Below are positions 25,088 through 34,275 of a stretch of DNA of 64,000 bases, piece after piece. Position numbers and translations under genes: made by a program. The first letter of the stretch is position 1; each line of letters begins with the position of its first letter. The notes beneath the pieces are model-generated. The model made no database searches. It was not told where the DNA came from and saw nothing but the letters and a program-made list of their open reading frames with translations. Source of the DNA: Mucilaginibacter conchicola (GTDB lineage: Bacteria > Bacteroidota > Bacteroidia > Sphingobacteriales > Sphingobacteriaceae); the NCBI RefSeq assembly GCF_003432115.1, contig NZ_QWDC01000002.1, forward strand, positions 1-64,000, in the 5' to 3' direction.

Positions 25088-26557
25088 ATGCCTCAACAAA
25101 AAGCTGTTATTATAGGTGCGGGTGTAGCGGGTATTGCAACGGCTGTACGTTTGGCGGCTAAAGGTTACGCGGTTGAGGTTTTTGAGGCCAACAGCTACCC
25201 TGGGGGCAAGCTCGCCCAATTTGAACAGAGCGGTTACCGCTTTGATGCCGGCCCAAGCCTGTTCACCATGCCGCAGTATGTAGACGAGTTGTTTCGACTC
25301 GCCGGCAAAGATCCGCGCCAATACTTCAATTACCGAAAGCTGGATGTGGTGTGTAACTATTTTTATGAGGATGGCACGCAACTTCAAGCCTGGGCCGACA
25401 CCGAAAAATTCACACAGGAAATAGCCAATAAAACCGGTGAACCGGCCCGGGCTGTCATCAAACATCTGGCAAACAGCCGCGACATTTACGATATCACCAA
25501 TCATGTTTTCTTAGAGCGGCCTCTGCATCGCCTGCAAACTTACTTGCGTTGGGATACTTTGCGTTCGGTTTTCAGATTGCCGCAGATAGATTCGATGCGT
25601 ACTATGCATAAAGCCAATGCTTCTTCTTTTCAGGATGAGAGAGTTATTCAGTTTTTTGACAGATACGCCACCTATAACGGTTCCGACCCCTATCAGGCGC
25701 CCGCTACACTGAACGTCATCCCTCATCTGGAGCATCATTTTGGTGCCTGGTTCCCTCAAGGTGGCATGTACAGTATCACGCAAAGCCTTGTTAAACTGGC
25801 TGAGGAAGTTGGCGTGAAATTTAACTATAATAGCCCGATTGATGAAGTAGTTGTTATTAACGGTATTGCCAAAGGCGTACGGGCAAAGGGAACAAACATC
25901 GAATCCGACATCGTGATCTCTAACATGGATATCTGGTTCACCTACAAAAAGCTTTTGACTAAGCATCTTGCTTGGCATCCGCAGAAAACGCTAAACCAGG
26001 AGCGCAGTAGTTCGGCGCTGATATTTTACTGGGGGATAAAAAAACAGTTCCCTCAGCTTGATCTGCATAATATATTCTTCAGCGCTGATTATAAGGCGGA
26101 GTTCGACCATATCTGGCAGCGGCAAAACATCTATTACGACCCGACGGTGTACCTTAACATTAGTTCAAAACTTAAACCCGATGATGCCCCAACCGGCTGC
26201 GAGAATTGGTTTGTAATGATCAACGTACCCGCCAACAACGGGCAGGACTGGGAGCAACTTATCAGCACTGCCCGCAATAACATTATTAATAAGTTATCAC
26301 GATTGCTTGGAGAGGATATCAACAGTTTAATAGAAAGCGAAAGCATTCTTGATCCGCGCAGTATCGAGAGCCGCACCTCATCATACAAAGGCTCTATTTA
26401 CGGAACCAGTTCTAACAATCGCTTTGCGGCATTCTTAAGACATTCTAACGCCTCATCAAAAGTTAAGGGATTATATTTCTGCGGTGGAAGCGTGCACCCG
26501 GGCGGCGGGATACCGCTGTGTTTGTTATCGGCTAAAATTGTGAGTGAGTTGGTTTAA
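25088..26557 (+). CDS. crtD: Carotenoid desaturase, CrtD type (1-hydroxycarotenoid 3,4-desaturase)
   Basis: A 489-aa FAD-dependent carotenoid desaturase. The dinucleotide fold GAGVAGIATAVRLAAKGY is at residues about 8-25, followed by EANSYPGGKLAQF; the C-terminal FAD motif is GLYFCGGSVHPGGGIPL (about 463-479). The DAGPSLFTMPQYVDEL signature is more like CrtD than CrtI phytoene desaturase, but CrtI cannot be excluded. CrtD introduces the 3,4 double bond after CruF/CrtC hydration, which fits the cruF-like gene at 46408. It stands alone here. Confidence 0.8.
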   Translation: MPQQKAVIIGAGVAGIATAVRLAAKGYAVEVFEANSYPGGKLAQFEQSGYRFDAGPSLFTMPQYVDELFRLAGKDPRQYFNYRKLDVVCNYFYEDGTQLQAWADTEKFTQEIANKTGEPARAVIKHLANSRDIYDITNHVFLERPLHRLQTYLRWDTLRSVFRLPQIDSMRTMHKANASSFQDERVIQFFDRYATYNGSDPYQAPATLNVIPHLEHHFGAWFPQGGMYSITQSLVKLAEEVGVKFNYNSPIDEVVVINGIAKGVRAKGTNIESDIVISNMDIWFTYKKLLTKHLAWHPQKTLNQERSSSALIFYWGIKKQFPQLDLHNIFFSADYKAEFDHIWQRQNIYYDPTVYLNISSKLKPDDAPTGCENWFVMINVPANNGQDWEQLISTARNNIINKLSRLLGEDINSLIESESILDPRSIESRTSSYKGSIYGTSSNNRFAAFLRHSNASSKVKGLYFCGGSVHPGGGIPLCLLSAKIVSELV

Positions 26558-26570
26558 GATGAAATACAGA

Positions 26571-26697
26571 ATGTCATTTCGAGCGAGCAGAAGGGTGGCC
26601 GTTAGCGAGAGCGCGACGAGAAATCTTCTGCATGCGACTTGGAAACATGGTTATCGCGCGTAGAAGATTTCTCCTCGTTCCTCGTTCTAAATGACAT
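26571..26697. repeat. Long palindromic intergenic repeat, family A copy 2
   Basis: The ends ATGTCATTTCGAGCGAG and CTCGTTCTAAATGACAT are inverted; inner GAGAAATCTTCTGCATG and TAGAAGATTTCTCCTCG also pair. It separates the convergent crtD and DUF4349 genes. Confidence 0.8.
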
Positions 26698-26702
26698 TGT
26701 TT

Positions 26703-27569
26703 CTATACCTTCAACACTGCATATTTTTTCCTGTAGGCTTTAAAGCCTATCCAACCTGCAATACCAACTAATACAAGCACCCAAAGGTTGGCAATAACAA
26801 GCAAAAACTCAGAGAACATATCCAAGCCATTTGACAAGCTCATCAACAACCTGTTGAAGAATGGCGGTCGGTATGCAGAGGGATCATCGTTAGTGACTAT
26901 CTCTTTGGTGATAGTTTTATTCTGGAAGAAGCTTAACACCACAACGCTATACTTAACATTTGCATCGGTCTTTAAATTATTGACCTTCTCATTAACTATG
27001 TTATCTTTTACAGCAAGGGTAGCGTCGTAGTTATTCGCGGTTGCTTTTAATTTATCCTGGCCTTCTACCCATTCTTTGCGGTTCTGAGCTTTCATACGGG
27101 CAGATATATAGTCGAGGCTTTTATCCTCGATATCCATTTTGCGGGTAACTGTTAAAATACTCATGCGGCTCACCTGGTTCATAAAATCTTCCAGCTTCTC
27201 TGACGGAATACGTACTGTCATATCTGCTGTTTTATTGTAAACGCTTATTTGGCGAACAGAATCGGCACTGATACGGATGTCACGACCGTTTTCTTTTTCA
27301 GACTGCATTTGGTGATGCATCACTAAGCCGCCCAACTTGGCGGTAAGCGAGGCAATGGAATCACCTGTTTTTTGAACATCGTGAACTTTAAAGTTCATAT
27401 CTGCTGTTTTAACCAGCTTCTCTTTTGTATTTGGATCGTTAACTGATAGTGCATTTTGGGTTGCCGACACGGTGTCCGCTTCGCTTGAGTCAAACCTTCT
27501 GTCAGTATTTGCTTTACAGGCAGCCAGTAAGGCAATGCCCGCTATTGCGATGATGATTTTTGCTTTCAT
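26703..27569 (-). CDS. DUF4349 lipoprotein
   Basis: A 288-aa membrane-anchored lipoprotein of unknown function. The ATG at 27569 gives the signal MKAKIIIAIAGIALLAAC with the lipobox LAAC; an upstream in-frame extension of 42 residues is hydrophobic but reads through repeat DNA and is unlikely. DUF4349 features include VKTADMNFKVHDVQKT, a coiled region, and a C-terminal membrane helix (about residues 255-275, FLLVIANLWVLVLVGIAGW). The family includes anti-sigma-like envelope proteins; the role here is unknown. Confidence 0.8.
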   Translation of the reverse strand: MKAKIIIAIAGIALLAACKANTDRRFDSSEADTVSATQNALSVNDPNTKEKLVKTADMNFKVHDVQKTGDSIASLTAKLGGLVMHHQMQSEKENGRDIRISADSVRQISVYNKTADMTVRIPSEKLEDFMNQVSRMSILTVTRKMDIEDKSLDYISARMKAQNRKEWVEGQDKLKATANNYDATLAVKDNIVNEKVNNLKTDANVKYSVVVLSFFQNKTITKEIVTNDDPSAYRPPFFNRLLMSLSNGLDMFSEFLLVIANLWVLVLVGIAGWIGFKAYRKKYAVLKV

Positions 27570-27711
27570 GGTTTTGATTGGTTTTTCTATTGATACCATC
27601 CATGAGAAAAAGGTAACCCATCCCCGAGAGAAGCAAGAGGAAAGGAAGCAAGAGACAAGAATCAAGAACCAAGAGGCAAGAATCAAGACAAACAACAGAC
27701 ACCCAAAAATA

Positions 27712-27816
27712 ATGTCATTTCGAACGAGGAACGAGGAGAAATCCTGTTACTCCATACACGCGAGATTTGCTGAAATAACAAGATTTCTCCTCGCTTTCGC
27801 TCGTTCGAAATGACAT
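27712..27816. repeat. Long palindromic intergenic repeat, family A copy 3
   Basis: ATGTCATTTCGAACGAG against CTCGTTCGAAATGACAT is a perfect terminal inverted repeat; GAGAAATCCTGTTA and TAACAAGATTTCTC nearly pair inside. It lies after the NTF2-like gene and before an AAGAATCAAG stutter stretch (27648-27690). Confidence 0.8.
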
Positions 27817-27826
27817 AATCTATTGT

Positions 27827-28282
27827 TTACTCCGGGCAATTATCCTTGCGGCGGGTATCAACAATGTAGATGATCTTCCAGCCGGCAGCGGTTTTCATGA
27901 GCTGAAAAAAGTTAACGCCGCAATGGCTGTATTGGGTGCCGATGTAGAACTTATATGGTGTCCAAACGCTGGCAAGTGCGCCGTCAACTTTAATATCGCC
28001 CCAGGTAATGCGCTCGTCGTAAATATCTTTATGTGGGGTGCCTACTTGTTTAACAAAGTCTTCGGCTTTCTCGGTGATCAATGCCACAGAGCCATCCTTT
28101 TTGTTGGCTACGCTTTGCAGCACCATATCTTTATGAAAAGTTGAGCTTAGCAAAGCAGTGTCTCCTTTCTTCATACCTTCAAACATGGTATCGATGGTCT
28201 TTTTAATATCGTCTTTATCTGTTTGGGCAAAAGCCGGGGCAGCTGTTGCTAATAGCATTAGGGAAAATAAAAATCTTTTCAT
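27827..28282 (-). CDS. Secreted NTF2-like (SnoaL-type) protein
   Basis: A 151-aa protein with signal peptide MKRFLFSLMLLATAAPAFAQ from the ATG at 28282; an earlier start would precede the signal with 14 odd residues. The mature part has the cone-shaped NTF2 pattern: helix IKKTIDTMFEGMKKGD, then FHKDMVLQSV, and a final beta strand GWKIIYIVDTRRKDNC. The family contains enzymes and binding proteins; no catalytic assignment is possible. Confidence 0.8.
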   Translation of the reverse strand: MKRFLFSLMLLATAAPAFAQTDKDDIKKTIDTMFEGMKKGDTALLSSTFHKDMVLQSVANKKDGSVALITEKAEDFVKQVGTPHKDIYDERITWGDIKVDGALASVWTPYKFYIGTQYSHCGVNFFQLMKTAAGWKIIYIVDTRRKDNCPE

Positions 28283-28387
28283 AATAAAAGGCTTTAAGTA
28301 AAGCAATTTAAGTAAAAAGTTCAACCCTTAAAAATCAGTGTTCCAAAAGTATCAGGGTGTTTATTTTATAAATCAAACAATACTTTA

Positions 28388-28420
28388 TATACTTGCAATA
28401 TAATTGAGTACTCAAGTATA
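28388..28420 (+). promoter_or_regulatory. Putative MarR operator and promoter
   Basis: TATACTTG (28388-28395) is a near-match to the -7 box and is repeated inverted as CAAGTATA (28413-28420). A perfect 12-base palindrome TTGAGTACTCAA (28404-28415) lies between, just before the ATG. This is the usual place for MarR autoregulation. Confidence 0.6.
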
Positions 28421-28836
28421 TGTCAACAATAGATCAGTCGCTTATTTTATTAATAAACCTGTCAAAAGCGCAGGCAGTGGTATCGCGCAGGTTTGACAAG
28501 TTAAACATTTATGGCATCGGCTTTACCGAGTTTATTATCCTGTACCTGCTACATGAATCGGCCGAAGGGAAACTAAGGCGGATAGATCTTGCAGAAAGCA
28601 CAGGCCTAACAGCATCGGGAGTTACGCGCCTTTTACTGCCTATGGAAAAAACAGGCCTGGTTGGCCGTGAGGCTGATAAACGCGATGCCCGCGTAAGCTA
28701 TGCGACCCTCACTGATGCAGGGAAGCAAATATTTAGTAATACAAAAAACGCCGCCGAAAATTTAGCTGCCGAAATACTGCCGCCTGATAAATTAAAAAAA
28801 GCCGACCAACTGATCGGTCTGCTTGCCGGCTTATAA
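28420..28836 (+). CDS. MarR family transcriptional regulator
   Basis: A 138-aa winged-helix regulator. The DNA-binding part is about residues 30-95 with LRRIDLAESTGLTASGVTRL as recognition helix region and the wing in VGREADKRDARVSYATLTDAG, whose DxR is a MarR hallmark. It precedes a kinase gene by 23 bases and probably controls that operon and itself via the palindrome at 28404-28415. Inducer unknown. Confidence 0.9.
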   Translation: MSTIDQSLILLINLSKAQAVVSRRFDKLNIYGIGFTEFIILYLLHESAEGKLRRIDLAESTGLTASGVTRLLLPMEKTGLVGREADKRDARVSYATLTDAGKQIFSNTKNAAENLAAEILPPDKLKKADQLIGLLAGL

Positions 28837-28859
28837 GCAAGCACCTATACTATCCTCAA

Positions 28860-29882
28860 ATGAATTTAATACATAACACTTTAAAACCGTCACAAATAAC
28901 CGCTGCAGAAAATGCCCTTAAAAATGCGTTTGGTGTTGCCGATGTTGAAGAAATCGAAATTCTGGCGGGCGGTTTGTCTGCCTCTTCTGTTTACAAGATA
29001 AAAGTTAACGGGTGTTACTATACTTTAAAATCAGACACTCCATCAGTCCCGGTCAATGATCTGTCGGCAAGCTGCATGGAAGTTGCGGCTTTGGCCGGTA
29101 TAGCGCCGCCGGTTATCTATTTGGATAAAAGCAGCGGAATTTCTATTACTGCTTTTATTGAGCAGATGCCGCTCAGTTCGGTGTATGGCTCTGCTGAGGC
29201 ATTGCTTCCTCAACTTGCAAATACAATCAGAGCAATTCACAGTCTGCCTGTTTTTGAAAAAGACGGCAATTTAAAAAACACGGTAGACGGACTTTTGCAC
29301 CAGTTTAAAACAGCAGCTACGCTAACAGGACCGGTTATTGACGAATGTTTAGCACTCTACAATACCATCAAAGAAAATTATCCATGGGATGATCCCGGCC
29401 GCGTATCAAGCCATAATGACCTCAATCCTAACAATATCATTTTTGATGGCCAAAAGATATGGGTTATTGATTGGGATGCCGCTTTTAAAAACGACCGGTA
29501 TGTGGACTTAGCTATCGCCGCTAATTTTTATGTATCAACGGATGAGCAGGAGCATATTTTCCTGAGCGCATATTTTGAAAACGATTTAACCGACTACCAC
29601 AAAGCACGGTTCTTTATCATGCGGCAAATATGCAGATTGGTTTACGCTATGCTGATGTTTCAGTTGGCCGATAAAGGAAGGCTTAACGGTACACCACATG
29701 ATAACGATATGCACGCAAACTTAGCAGATATTAAAAAACGACTGGGTAACGGCAGCCTTAGCCTTGCTACATACGACGGGCAGCTGCTATTAGGCAAAGC
29801 CTTGTGGAACGAAGCTTTGATCAACATGAGATCGGCAAGGTTCTCCGCTTCTATCGAACACTTAGTAAATCAAAAGCTATAA
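28860..29882 (+). CDS. APH/choline kinase family phosphotransferase
   Basis: A 340-aa kinase-like protein of the aminoglycoside/choline kinase fold. It shows the catalytic loop SHNDLNPNNIIFDG (about residues 181-194) and the metal-binding VIDWDAA (about 199-205). An N-terminal lobe with LSASSVYKIKVNGCYYTLK fits ATP binding. A choline, ethanolamine or small-molecule substrate is possible; resistance cannot be claimed. It is in an operon with the MarR regulator and ends at a shared terminator with dnaA. Confidence 0.82.
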   Translation: MNLIHNTLKPSQITAAENALKNAFGVADVEEIEILAGGLSASSVYKIKVNGCYYTLKSDTPSVPVNDLSASCMEVAALAGIAPPVIYLDKSSGISITAFIEQMPLSSVYGSAEALLPQLANTIRAIHSLPVFEKDGNLKNTVDGLLHQFKTAATLTGPVIDECLALYNTIKENYPWDDPGRVSSHNDLNPNNIIFDGQKIWVIDWDAAFKNDRYVDLAIAANFYVSTDEQEHIFLSAYFENDLTDYHKARFFIMRQICRLVYAMLMFQLADKGRLNGTPHDNDMHANLADIKKRLGNGSLSLATYDGQLLLGKALWNEALINMRSARFSASIEHLVNQKL

Positions 29883-29887
29883 AACAA

Positions 29888-29913
29888 AAAAGCCCCGCGG
29901 TTGCAGGGCTTTT
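29888..29913. terminator. Bidirectional terminator between the kinase gene and dnaA
   Basis: AAAAGCCC (29888-29895) pairs with GGGCTTTT (29906-29913) around a 10-base loop, with A and T runs on the two sides, so it can serve both convergent genes. Confidence 0.85.
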
Positions 29914-29926
29914 GGTTTATAACCGG

Positions 29927-31354
29927 TTAGGACATTTTTAGTTTCTTTTGGATATCGGCAACGTAACCTTTGAATTTTTTATCGGTGTCAATTAAGTCTT
30001 CAACCGTTTGGCAGGCGTAGATAACCGTTGAGTGGTCGCGGCCGCCAAAGAAGTGACCGATAGATTTTAGTGAGCTTTTGGTATGTGCCTTTGCCAAATA
30101 CATTGAGATTTGGCGGGCCTGTACGATCTCGCGTTTACGGGTCTGAGATTTAACCATCTCGATAGGTACCTCAAAGTACTCGCAAACCAAGCTCTGGATG
30201 TATTCCATTGAAATTTCTTTGGCAGAATTTTTTACAAAATTCTTAAGCATCTGCTTAGCCAGATTCAGGTCTATCTCTTTACGGTTAAGGGTTGATTGGG
30301 CCAATAATGATACCATTGCGCCTTCCAACTCACGTACGTTGTTATCAATGTTGTGGGCAACGTACTCAACCACCTCGTGCGATAGTTCGATACCGTCCTG
30401 ATAGATCTTGTTCTTAAGGATAGCCATACGGGTTTCCAGATCAGGAACCTGCAAATCGGCAGACAAACCCCATTTGAAACGTGATAACAAGCGCTCTTCT
30501 AAACCGGCCAGATCCTTAGGGGCTTTATCTGATGTGATGATCAGCTGTTTGCCGCTTTGGTGCAGGTGGTTAAATATGTGGAAGAAGAAATCCTGTGTTT
30601 TCTCTTTACCGGCAAAGTTGTGTACGTCATCCATGATGAGTACATCTATCGCCTGGTAAAAGTTCACAAAGTCGTTAATGTTATTGTGTTTAAGGGCGTC
30701 AACAAACTGCTGGGTAAATTTCTCGCAGCTTACGTATAAAACCAATTTATCCGGCAGGGTGCGTTTAATTTCGTTACCTATAGCTTGTGCCAGGTGGGTT
30801 TTACCTAAACCAACACCACCGTATATCATGAGCGGGTTAAATGAGGTACCGCCCGGTTTGGCTGCTACTGCATAACCTGCAGAACGCGCTAAACGGTTGC
30901 AATCGCCTTCAACAAAGTTCTCGAAGGTGTAGTTGCGGTTAAGCTGAGGGTCAACGTTCAGCTTTTTAAGGCCCGGTATTACAAACGGGTTCTTAATATC
31001 TTTATTTATCGAAATAGGTATCGGCATAGACTGATTCTTTGCTTCGGCACCATTTCCATTTGAAGGCATATTTGTAGTGTACGGCTTTGGCGATGACGAC
31101 TGCTCTACAACAATGTTATATTCCAGTCGGCCTTCGTCGCCCAGTTGCTTTTTTATTGTTTTGCGCAACAGGCCTACGTAATGCTCCTCAAGCCATTCGT
31201 AAAAGAATAAACTTGGTACCTGTATAGTAAGGACGCTACCTTCCATGCGCAAAGCTTTGATCGGCTCAAACCAGGTTTTAAAGCTCTGTGCCGGTATGTT
31301 ATCTTTGATGATCTGAAGGCAACTATTCCAAACGTTAGTACAAGTTTTTTCCAT
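29927..31354 (-). CDS. dnaA: Chromosomal replication initiator protein DnaA
   Basis: AAA+ initiator of chromosome replication, 475 aa. Domain I (about 1-85) starts VWNSCLQIIKDNIPAQSFKTW; a linker with Pro/Asn/Gly follows; the AAA+ domain has Walker A GGVGLGKTHLAQAI (about 178-191) and Walker B VLIMDDVHNFAGKEKTQ. Domain IV ends with the DnaA-box binding signature GRDHSTVIYACQTV. No DnaA-box cluster is visible beside it, so the origin is probably elsewhere, as in many Bacteroidota. Confidence 0.97.
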   Translation of the reverse strand: MEKTCTNVWNSCLQIIKDNIPAQSFKTWFEPIKALRMEGSVLTIQVPSLFFYEWLEEHYVGLLRKTIKKQLGDEGRLEYNIVVEQSSSPKPYTTNMPSNGNGAEAKNQSMPIPISINKDIKNPFVIPGLKKLNVDPQLNRNYTFENFVEGDCNRLARSAGYAVAAKPGGTSFNPLMIYGGVGLGKTHLAQAIGNEIKRTLPDKLVLYVSCEKFTQQFVDALKHNNINDFVNFYQAIDVLIMDDVHNFAGKEKTQDFFFHIFNHLHQSGKQLIITSDKAPKDLAGLEERLLSRFKWGLSADLQVPDLETRMAILKNKIYQDGIELSHEVVEYVAHNIDNNVRELEGAMVSLLAQSTLNRKEIDLNLAKQMLKNFVKNSAKEISMEYIQSLVCEYFEVPIEMVKSQTRKREIVQARQISMYLAKAHTKSSLKSIGHFFGGRDHSTVIYACQTVEDLIDTDKKFKGYVADIQKKLKMS

Positions 31355-31689
31355 ATAAGTATCAGTAATTTCTTGATTTCCAGTCTCCCAACCACAGAGC
31401 TTTTGGGCTCATTACGGAACATCGAATATTCAAAAAAAAGGCGGATTAAAAAATTAAAATTGAACTTTTTTAACAAATATATTTTTTCAAAAAAATGCCC
31501 TTTTTATAGCTTAAATACATATTTAATATTATATTTCGCGGGTAAGTGAGCAAAAAAGCCCTCAGTTTTCTCCTATCGCATTTTTACGAGTTTGAACAAC
31601 AATCGGGTGCAAAAAGTTGCAAATTTTTCAATATAAATTTCATCAATTCTAACGAGATGAAATTATACTAATAAGCAATAATTTTCTTT
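31355..31689. other. AT-rich spacer between the mutase gene and dnaA
   Basis: No gene is seen in this 335-base region. It must carry the dnaA promoter on the minus strand; TATATTTG (31481-31474) is a possible -7 box without a clear -33. A 9-base hairpin AATTTCATC/GATGAAATT (31636-31664) sits just after the mutase stop and may be a weak terminator. I find no TTATCCACA-type DnaA boxes. Confidence 0.6.
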
Positions 31690-33237
31690 CTAATATTCTC
31701 CGAAAATCCGGCGTAACTCATCTGCTATTTCGCCGAGGGTAGCATAGCTTTCTACGGCCGTCAAAATATACGGCATCAGGTTTTCAGTACCCTTTGCGGC
31801 AACACTTAAATTTTGTAAAGCGGCTTTAACGGCTTCGTTATCGCGCTCACTTTTTAGGGTTTCGAGTTTTTGAGTTTGTTGGATACGGATAGAATCATCC
31901 ACACGGAACACGGGCGGTGTAACTTCTTCCTGTTGGGTAAATTTGTTTACACCAACCAATACGCGGTCGCCGCTTTCAATATCATTCTGATACTCGTAGG
32001 CAGCGGCTGCTATCTCCTGCTGTATGTAATCCTGTTCAATGGCCTTTACTGATCCGCCCATTGCATCTATCTTATCTATATAGGTATAAGCAGCAGCTTC
32101 CAGCTCGTTGGTGAGGGCCTCTATAAAGTATGATCCTGCCAATGGGTCAACCGTATCGGTAACGCCGCTTTCAAAAGCAATGATCTGCTGGGTACGCAGG
32201 GCAATTTTAGCAGCGGCTTCGGTTGGCAGCGACAATGCCTCGTCATAACCGTTGGTATGCAGCGATTGCGTACCGCCCAATACCGCAGCCAAAGCCTGGT
32301 TACTTACCCGCACAATATTATTCATGGGTTGCTGGGCAGTTAAGGTTGATCCGCCAGTTTGCGTATGGAAACGCAATTTTTGCGCGCCCGGATCTGTCGC
32401 ACCCAGTTCTTTTGTAATATTAGCCCACATCCTGCGTGCCGCTCGGAATTTGGCTATCTCCTCAAAAAAGTTGTTATGGCAGTTAAAGAAGAAGGATAAT
32501 CGTTTGGCAAATACATTTATATCTAAGCCTTTCTCTAAAGCCGCCTTCAGATAGGTTTTACCATTGGCTAGCGTAAAGGCCAGCTCCTGTACGGCTGTAG
32601 ATCCTGCTTCGCGGATGTGGTAGCCCGATATGGAGATGGTATTCCACTTGGGTACTTCTTTGCTGCAGTACTCAAATATATCGGTGATTAACCGCATGGA
32701 TGGCTCCGGCGGGTAGATATAGGTACCGCGTGCGGCATACTCCTTTAATATATCATTCTGGATGGTGCCTGAGATCTGCCTGATATCTGCCCCTTGTTTT
32801 TTGGCCAGGGCTATGTACATCGCTAATAATATAGATGCCGTTGCATTAATGGTCATGGATGTGGTGATATCCTTCAGTTGGATCCCATCAAACAATGTCT
32901 CCATATCCTTTAACGAATCAATAGCTACCCCTACTTTACCAACTTCGCCTTCGGCAAGGGCGTGGTCGCTGTCGTAGCCTATTTGGGTGGGCAGGTCAAA
33001 CGCTACGGATAACCCCATAGTACCCTGACTAAGCAAGTAATGGTACCGCTTGTTCGATTCCTCTGCGGTTGAGAAACCTGCGTACTGGCGCATGGTCCAC
33101 GGGCGGCCGCGATACATATCTTTTTGGATGCCACGGGTATAAGGGAACTGCCCCGGCAGTTCGCTCATGCCGGATGGCTCAGTATAAACCTCGTCGAACT
33201 TTATCCCGGAAGTTGTGGTGAATTTTTTATCGGCCAT
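31690..33237 (-). CDS. Methylmalonyl-CoA mutase family protein, large catalytic subunit without B12 domain
   Basis: A 515-aa acyl-CoA mutase catalytic domain. It shows family signatures [59 protein letters not shown] and [20 protein letters not shown]. The C-terminal cobalamin-binding domain (DxHxxG) of one-piece mutases is absent, so a separate small subunit is expected, as in two-subunit 2-hydroxyisobutyryl-type or archaeal methylmalonyl-CoA mutases. No such subunit is in the window. It is preceded by the 178-aa gene with 6 bases between. Confidence 0.88.
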   Translation of the reverse strand: MADKKFTTTSGIKFDEVYTEPSGMSELPGQFPYTRGIQKDMYRGRPWTMRQYAGFSTAEESNKRYHYLLSQGTMGLSVAFDLPTQIGYDSDHALAEGEVGKVGVAIDSLKDMETLFDGIQLKDITTSMTINATASILLAMYIALAKKQGADIRQISGTIQNDILKEYAARGTYIYPPEPSMRLITDIFEYCSKEVPKWNTISISGYHIREAGSTAVQELAFTLANGKTYLKAALEKGLDINVFAKRLSFFFNCHNNFFEEIAKFRAARRMWANITKELGATDPGAQKLRFHTQTGGSTLTAQQPMNNIVRVSNQALAAVLGGTQSLHTNGYDEALSLPTEAAAKIALRTQQIIAFESGVTDTVDPLAGSYFIEALTNELEAAAYTYIDKIDAMGGSVKAIEQDYIQQEIAAAAYEYQNDIESGDRVLVGVNKFTQQEEVTPPVFRVDDSIRIQQTQKLETLKSERDNEAVKAALQNLSVAAKGTENLMPYILTAVESYATLGEIADELRRIFGEY

Positions 33238-33243
33238 GGCGCG

Positions 33244-33780
33244 TTAAAATATATTGTCCATGTCCTTGCGTGCAATAGCAATGGCAATCTCGTACGGGTT
33301 GCTCTCCAGCGTAGCCAGGTGATTAAGCACCGCTTTACCTAAGTCGAGGCCTGTAGCGCTGGGCGGAAGGCTTTGGGTGGCGTTGGTCACCAGGTTAATC
33401 GTATCTTCTTTTATACGCCTAACAGCGCCCCAGGCTTGCGGACTCACGTAGATCTGTTGGGTTACGTTGTGCTGATACTCGGTGCGAACCTCATTTAATA
33501 TGATCTGGTATAATTCTGCGGCACTGTAAGCGTTAGCATTTAAACGGATGATCATATTTGAAGGATCAATACGGTCTATTAGTAATACCACACGCTCATA
33601 AGCTTGCAAACGCATAGGCAGGGTTTGGTTACTGATAGCCTTACGGATCTCGAGCGCCTGTAAGGTTTGCGATTTATCAAGCAAGGGCTTAAACAAATAA
33701 AACGCTACGTAGATAATGCCGATGCCGGCAACTGTGTACTTTAAAATATCGAGTAAGAATAAATAACTAAATGCGGCCAT
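33244..33780 (-). CDS. Conserved membrane-anchored protein of unknown function
   Basis: A 178-aa protein. One N-terminal membrane helix (about residues 5-28, LFLLDILKYTVAGIGIIYVAF) is followed by a cytosolic helical part including MRLQAYERVVLLIDRIDPSN and VSPQAWGAVRRIKEDTINLV. I recall similar genes beside the mutase gene in Bacteroidota but no function. It starts the transcript with the mutase subunit. Confidence 0.7.
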   Translation of the reverse strand: MAAFSYLFLLDILKYTVAGIGIIYVAFYLFKPLLDKSQTLQALEIRKAISNQTLPMRLQAYERVVLLIDRIDPSNMIIRLNANAYSAAELYQIILNEVRTEYQHNVTQQIYVSPQAWGAVRRIKEDTINLVTNATQSLPPSATGLDLGKAVLNHLATLESNPYEIAIAIARKDMDNIF

Positions 33781-33843
33781 GTTGTTTCTGTTAGGCAGAG
33801 GTCATAAATAATAGGGTGCCAACAAAAATCCGTATTTTAGATT

Positions 33844-33851
33844 TATATTTG
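33844..33851 (+). promoter_or_regulatory. Possible -7 box of the IscA-type gene
   Basis: TATATTTG fits the TAnnTTTG pattern and lies 21 bases before the ATG at 33873. No clear -33 element was found. Confidence 0.45.
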
Positions 33852-33872
33852 TATAGTTTAATAAAAAATAAG

Positions 33873-34226
33873 ATGAGTGCTACCGTTGAAACTTTAACCG
33901 CCCCCGTAACATTTACCGAAGGCGCCGTAAAAGAACTTTATAAACTAAGAGAGCAGCAAGAAATTGCCGACGATTTTGGCCTGCGCGTAGGCGTTGAAGG
34001 TGGTGGATGCTCGGGCATGAACTACGTTTTAGGTTTCGACCAGAAAAAAGACGGCGACCAGGAATATTTTATAGAAGGTATTAAAGTGTTTATGCACAAA
34101 GCGCATGGCCTTTACCTTGCCGGTATGCAGATAGATTTCCAGGATGGCCTTAACGCCCGTGGCTTTACCTTTAACAACCCTAATGCAGCAAGCACTTGTG
34201 GTTGTGGTACATCATTCTCAGTATAA
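33873..34226 (+). CDS. Iron-sulfur cluster assembly accessory protein, IscA/ErpA/SufA type
   Basis: A 117-aa A-type Fe-S carrier. The three conserved cysteines are visible in GGGCSGMNY (about residue 48) and in the C-terminal STCGCGTSFSV. The start at 33873 removes 19 odd residues of an upstream in-frame extension that would read through the promoter. It delivers iron-sulfur clusters to target enzymes, plausibly including IspH encoded in this window. Followed by a strong terminator. Confidence 0.92.
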   Translation: MSATVETLTAPVTFTEGAVKELYKLREQQEIADDFGLRVGVEGGGCSGMNYVLGFDQKKDGDQEYFIEGIKVFMHKAHGLYLAGMQIDFQDGLNARGFTFNNPNAASTCGCGTSFSV

Positions 34227-34249
34227 CAACATATCGTTTTTATATAGCG

Positions 34250-34274
34250 AAGGCGCCTATTGGGCGCCTTTTTT
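34250..34274. terminator. Terminator after the IscA-type gene
   Basis: AAGGCGCC (34250-34257), loop TATTG, GGCGCCTT (34263-34270), then T-run. Convergent with the TlpA gene, whose stop lies at 34276. Confidence 0.85.
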
Positions 34275-34275
34275 G

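Noticed and set aside
25511..25978. Minus-strand frame of 155 aa inside crtD
   Set aside because: Antisense shadow; crtD has clear motifs through this interval.
31355..31689. Possible replication origin next to dnaA
   Set aside because: AT-rich, but I find no cluster of TTATCCACA-like boxes on either strand, and dnaA is often not at oriC in Bacteroidota.
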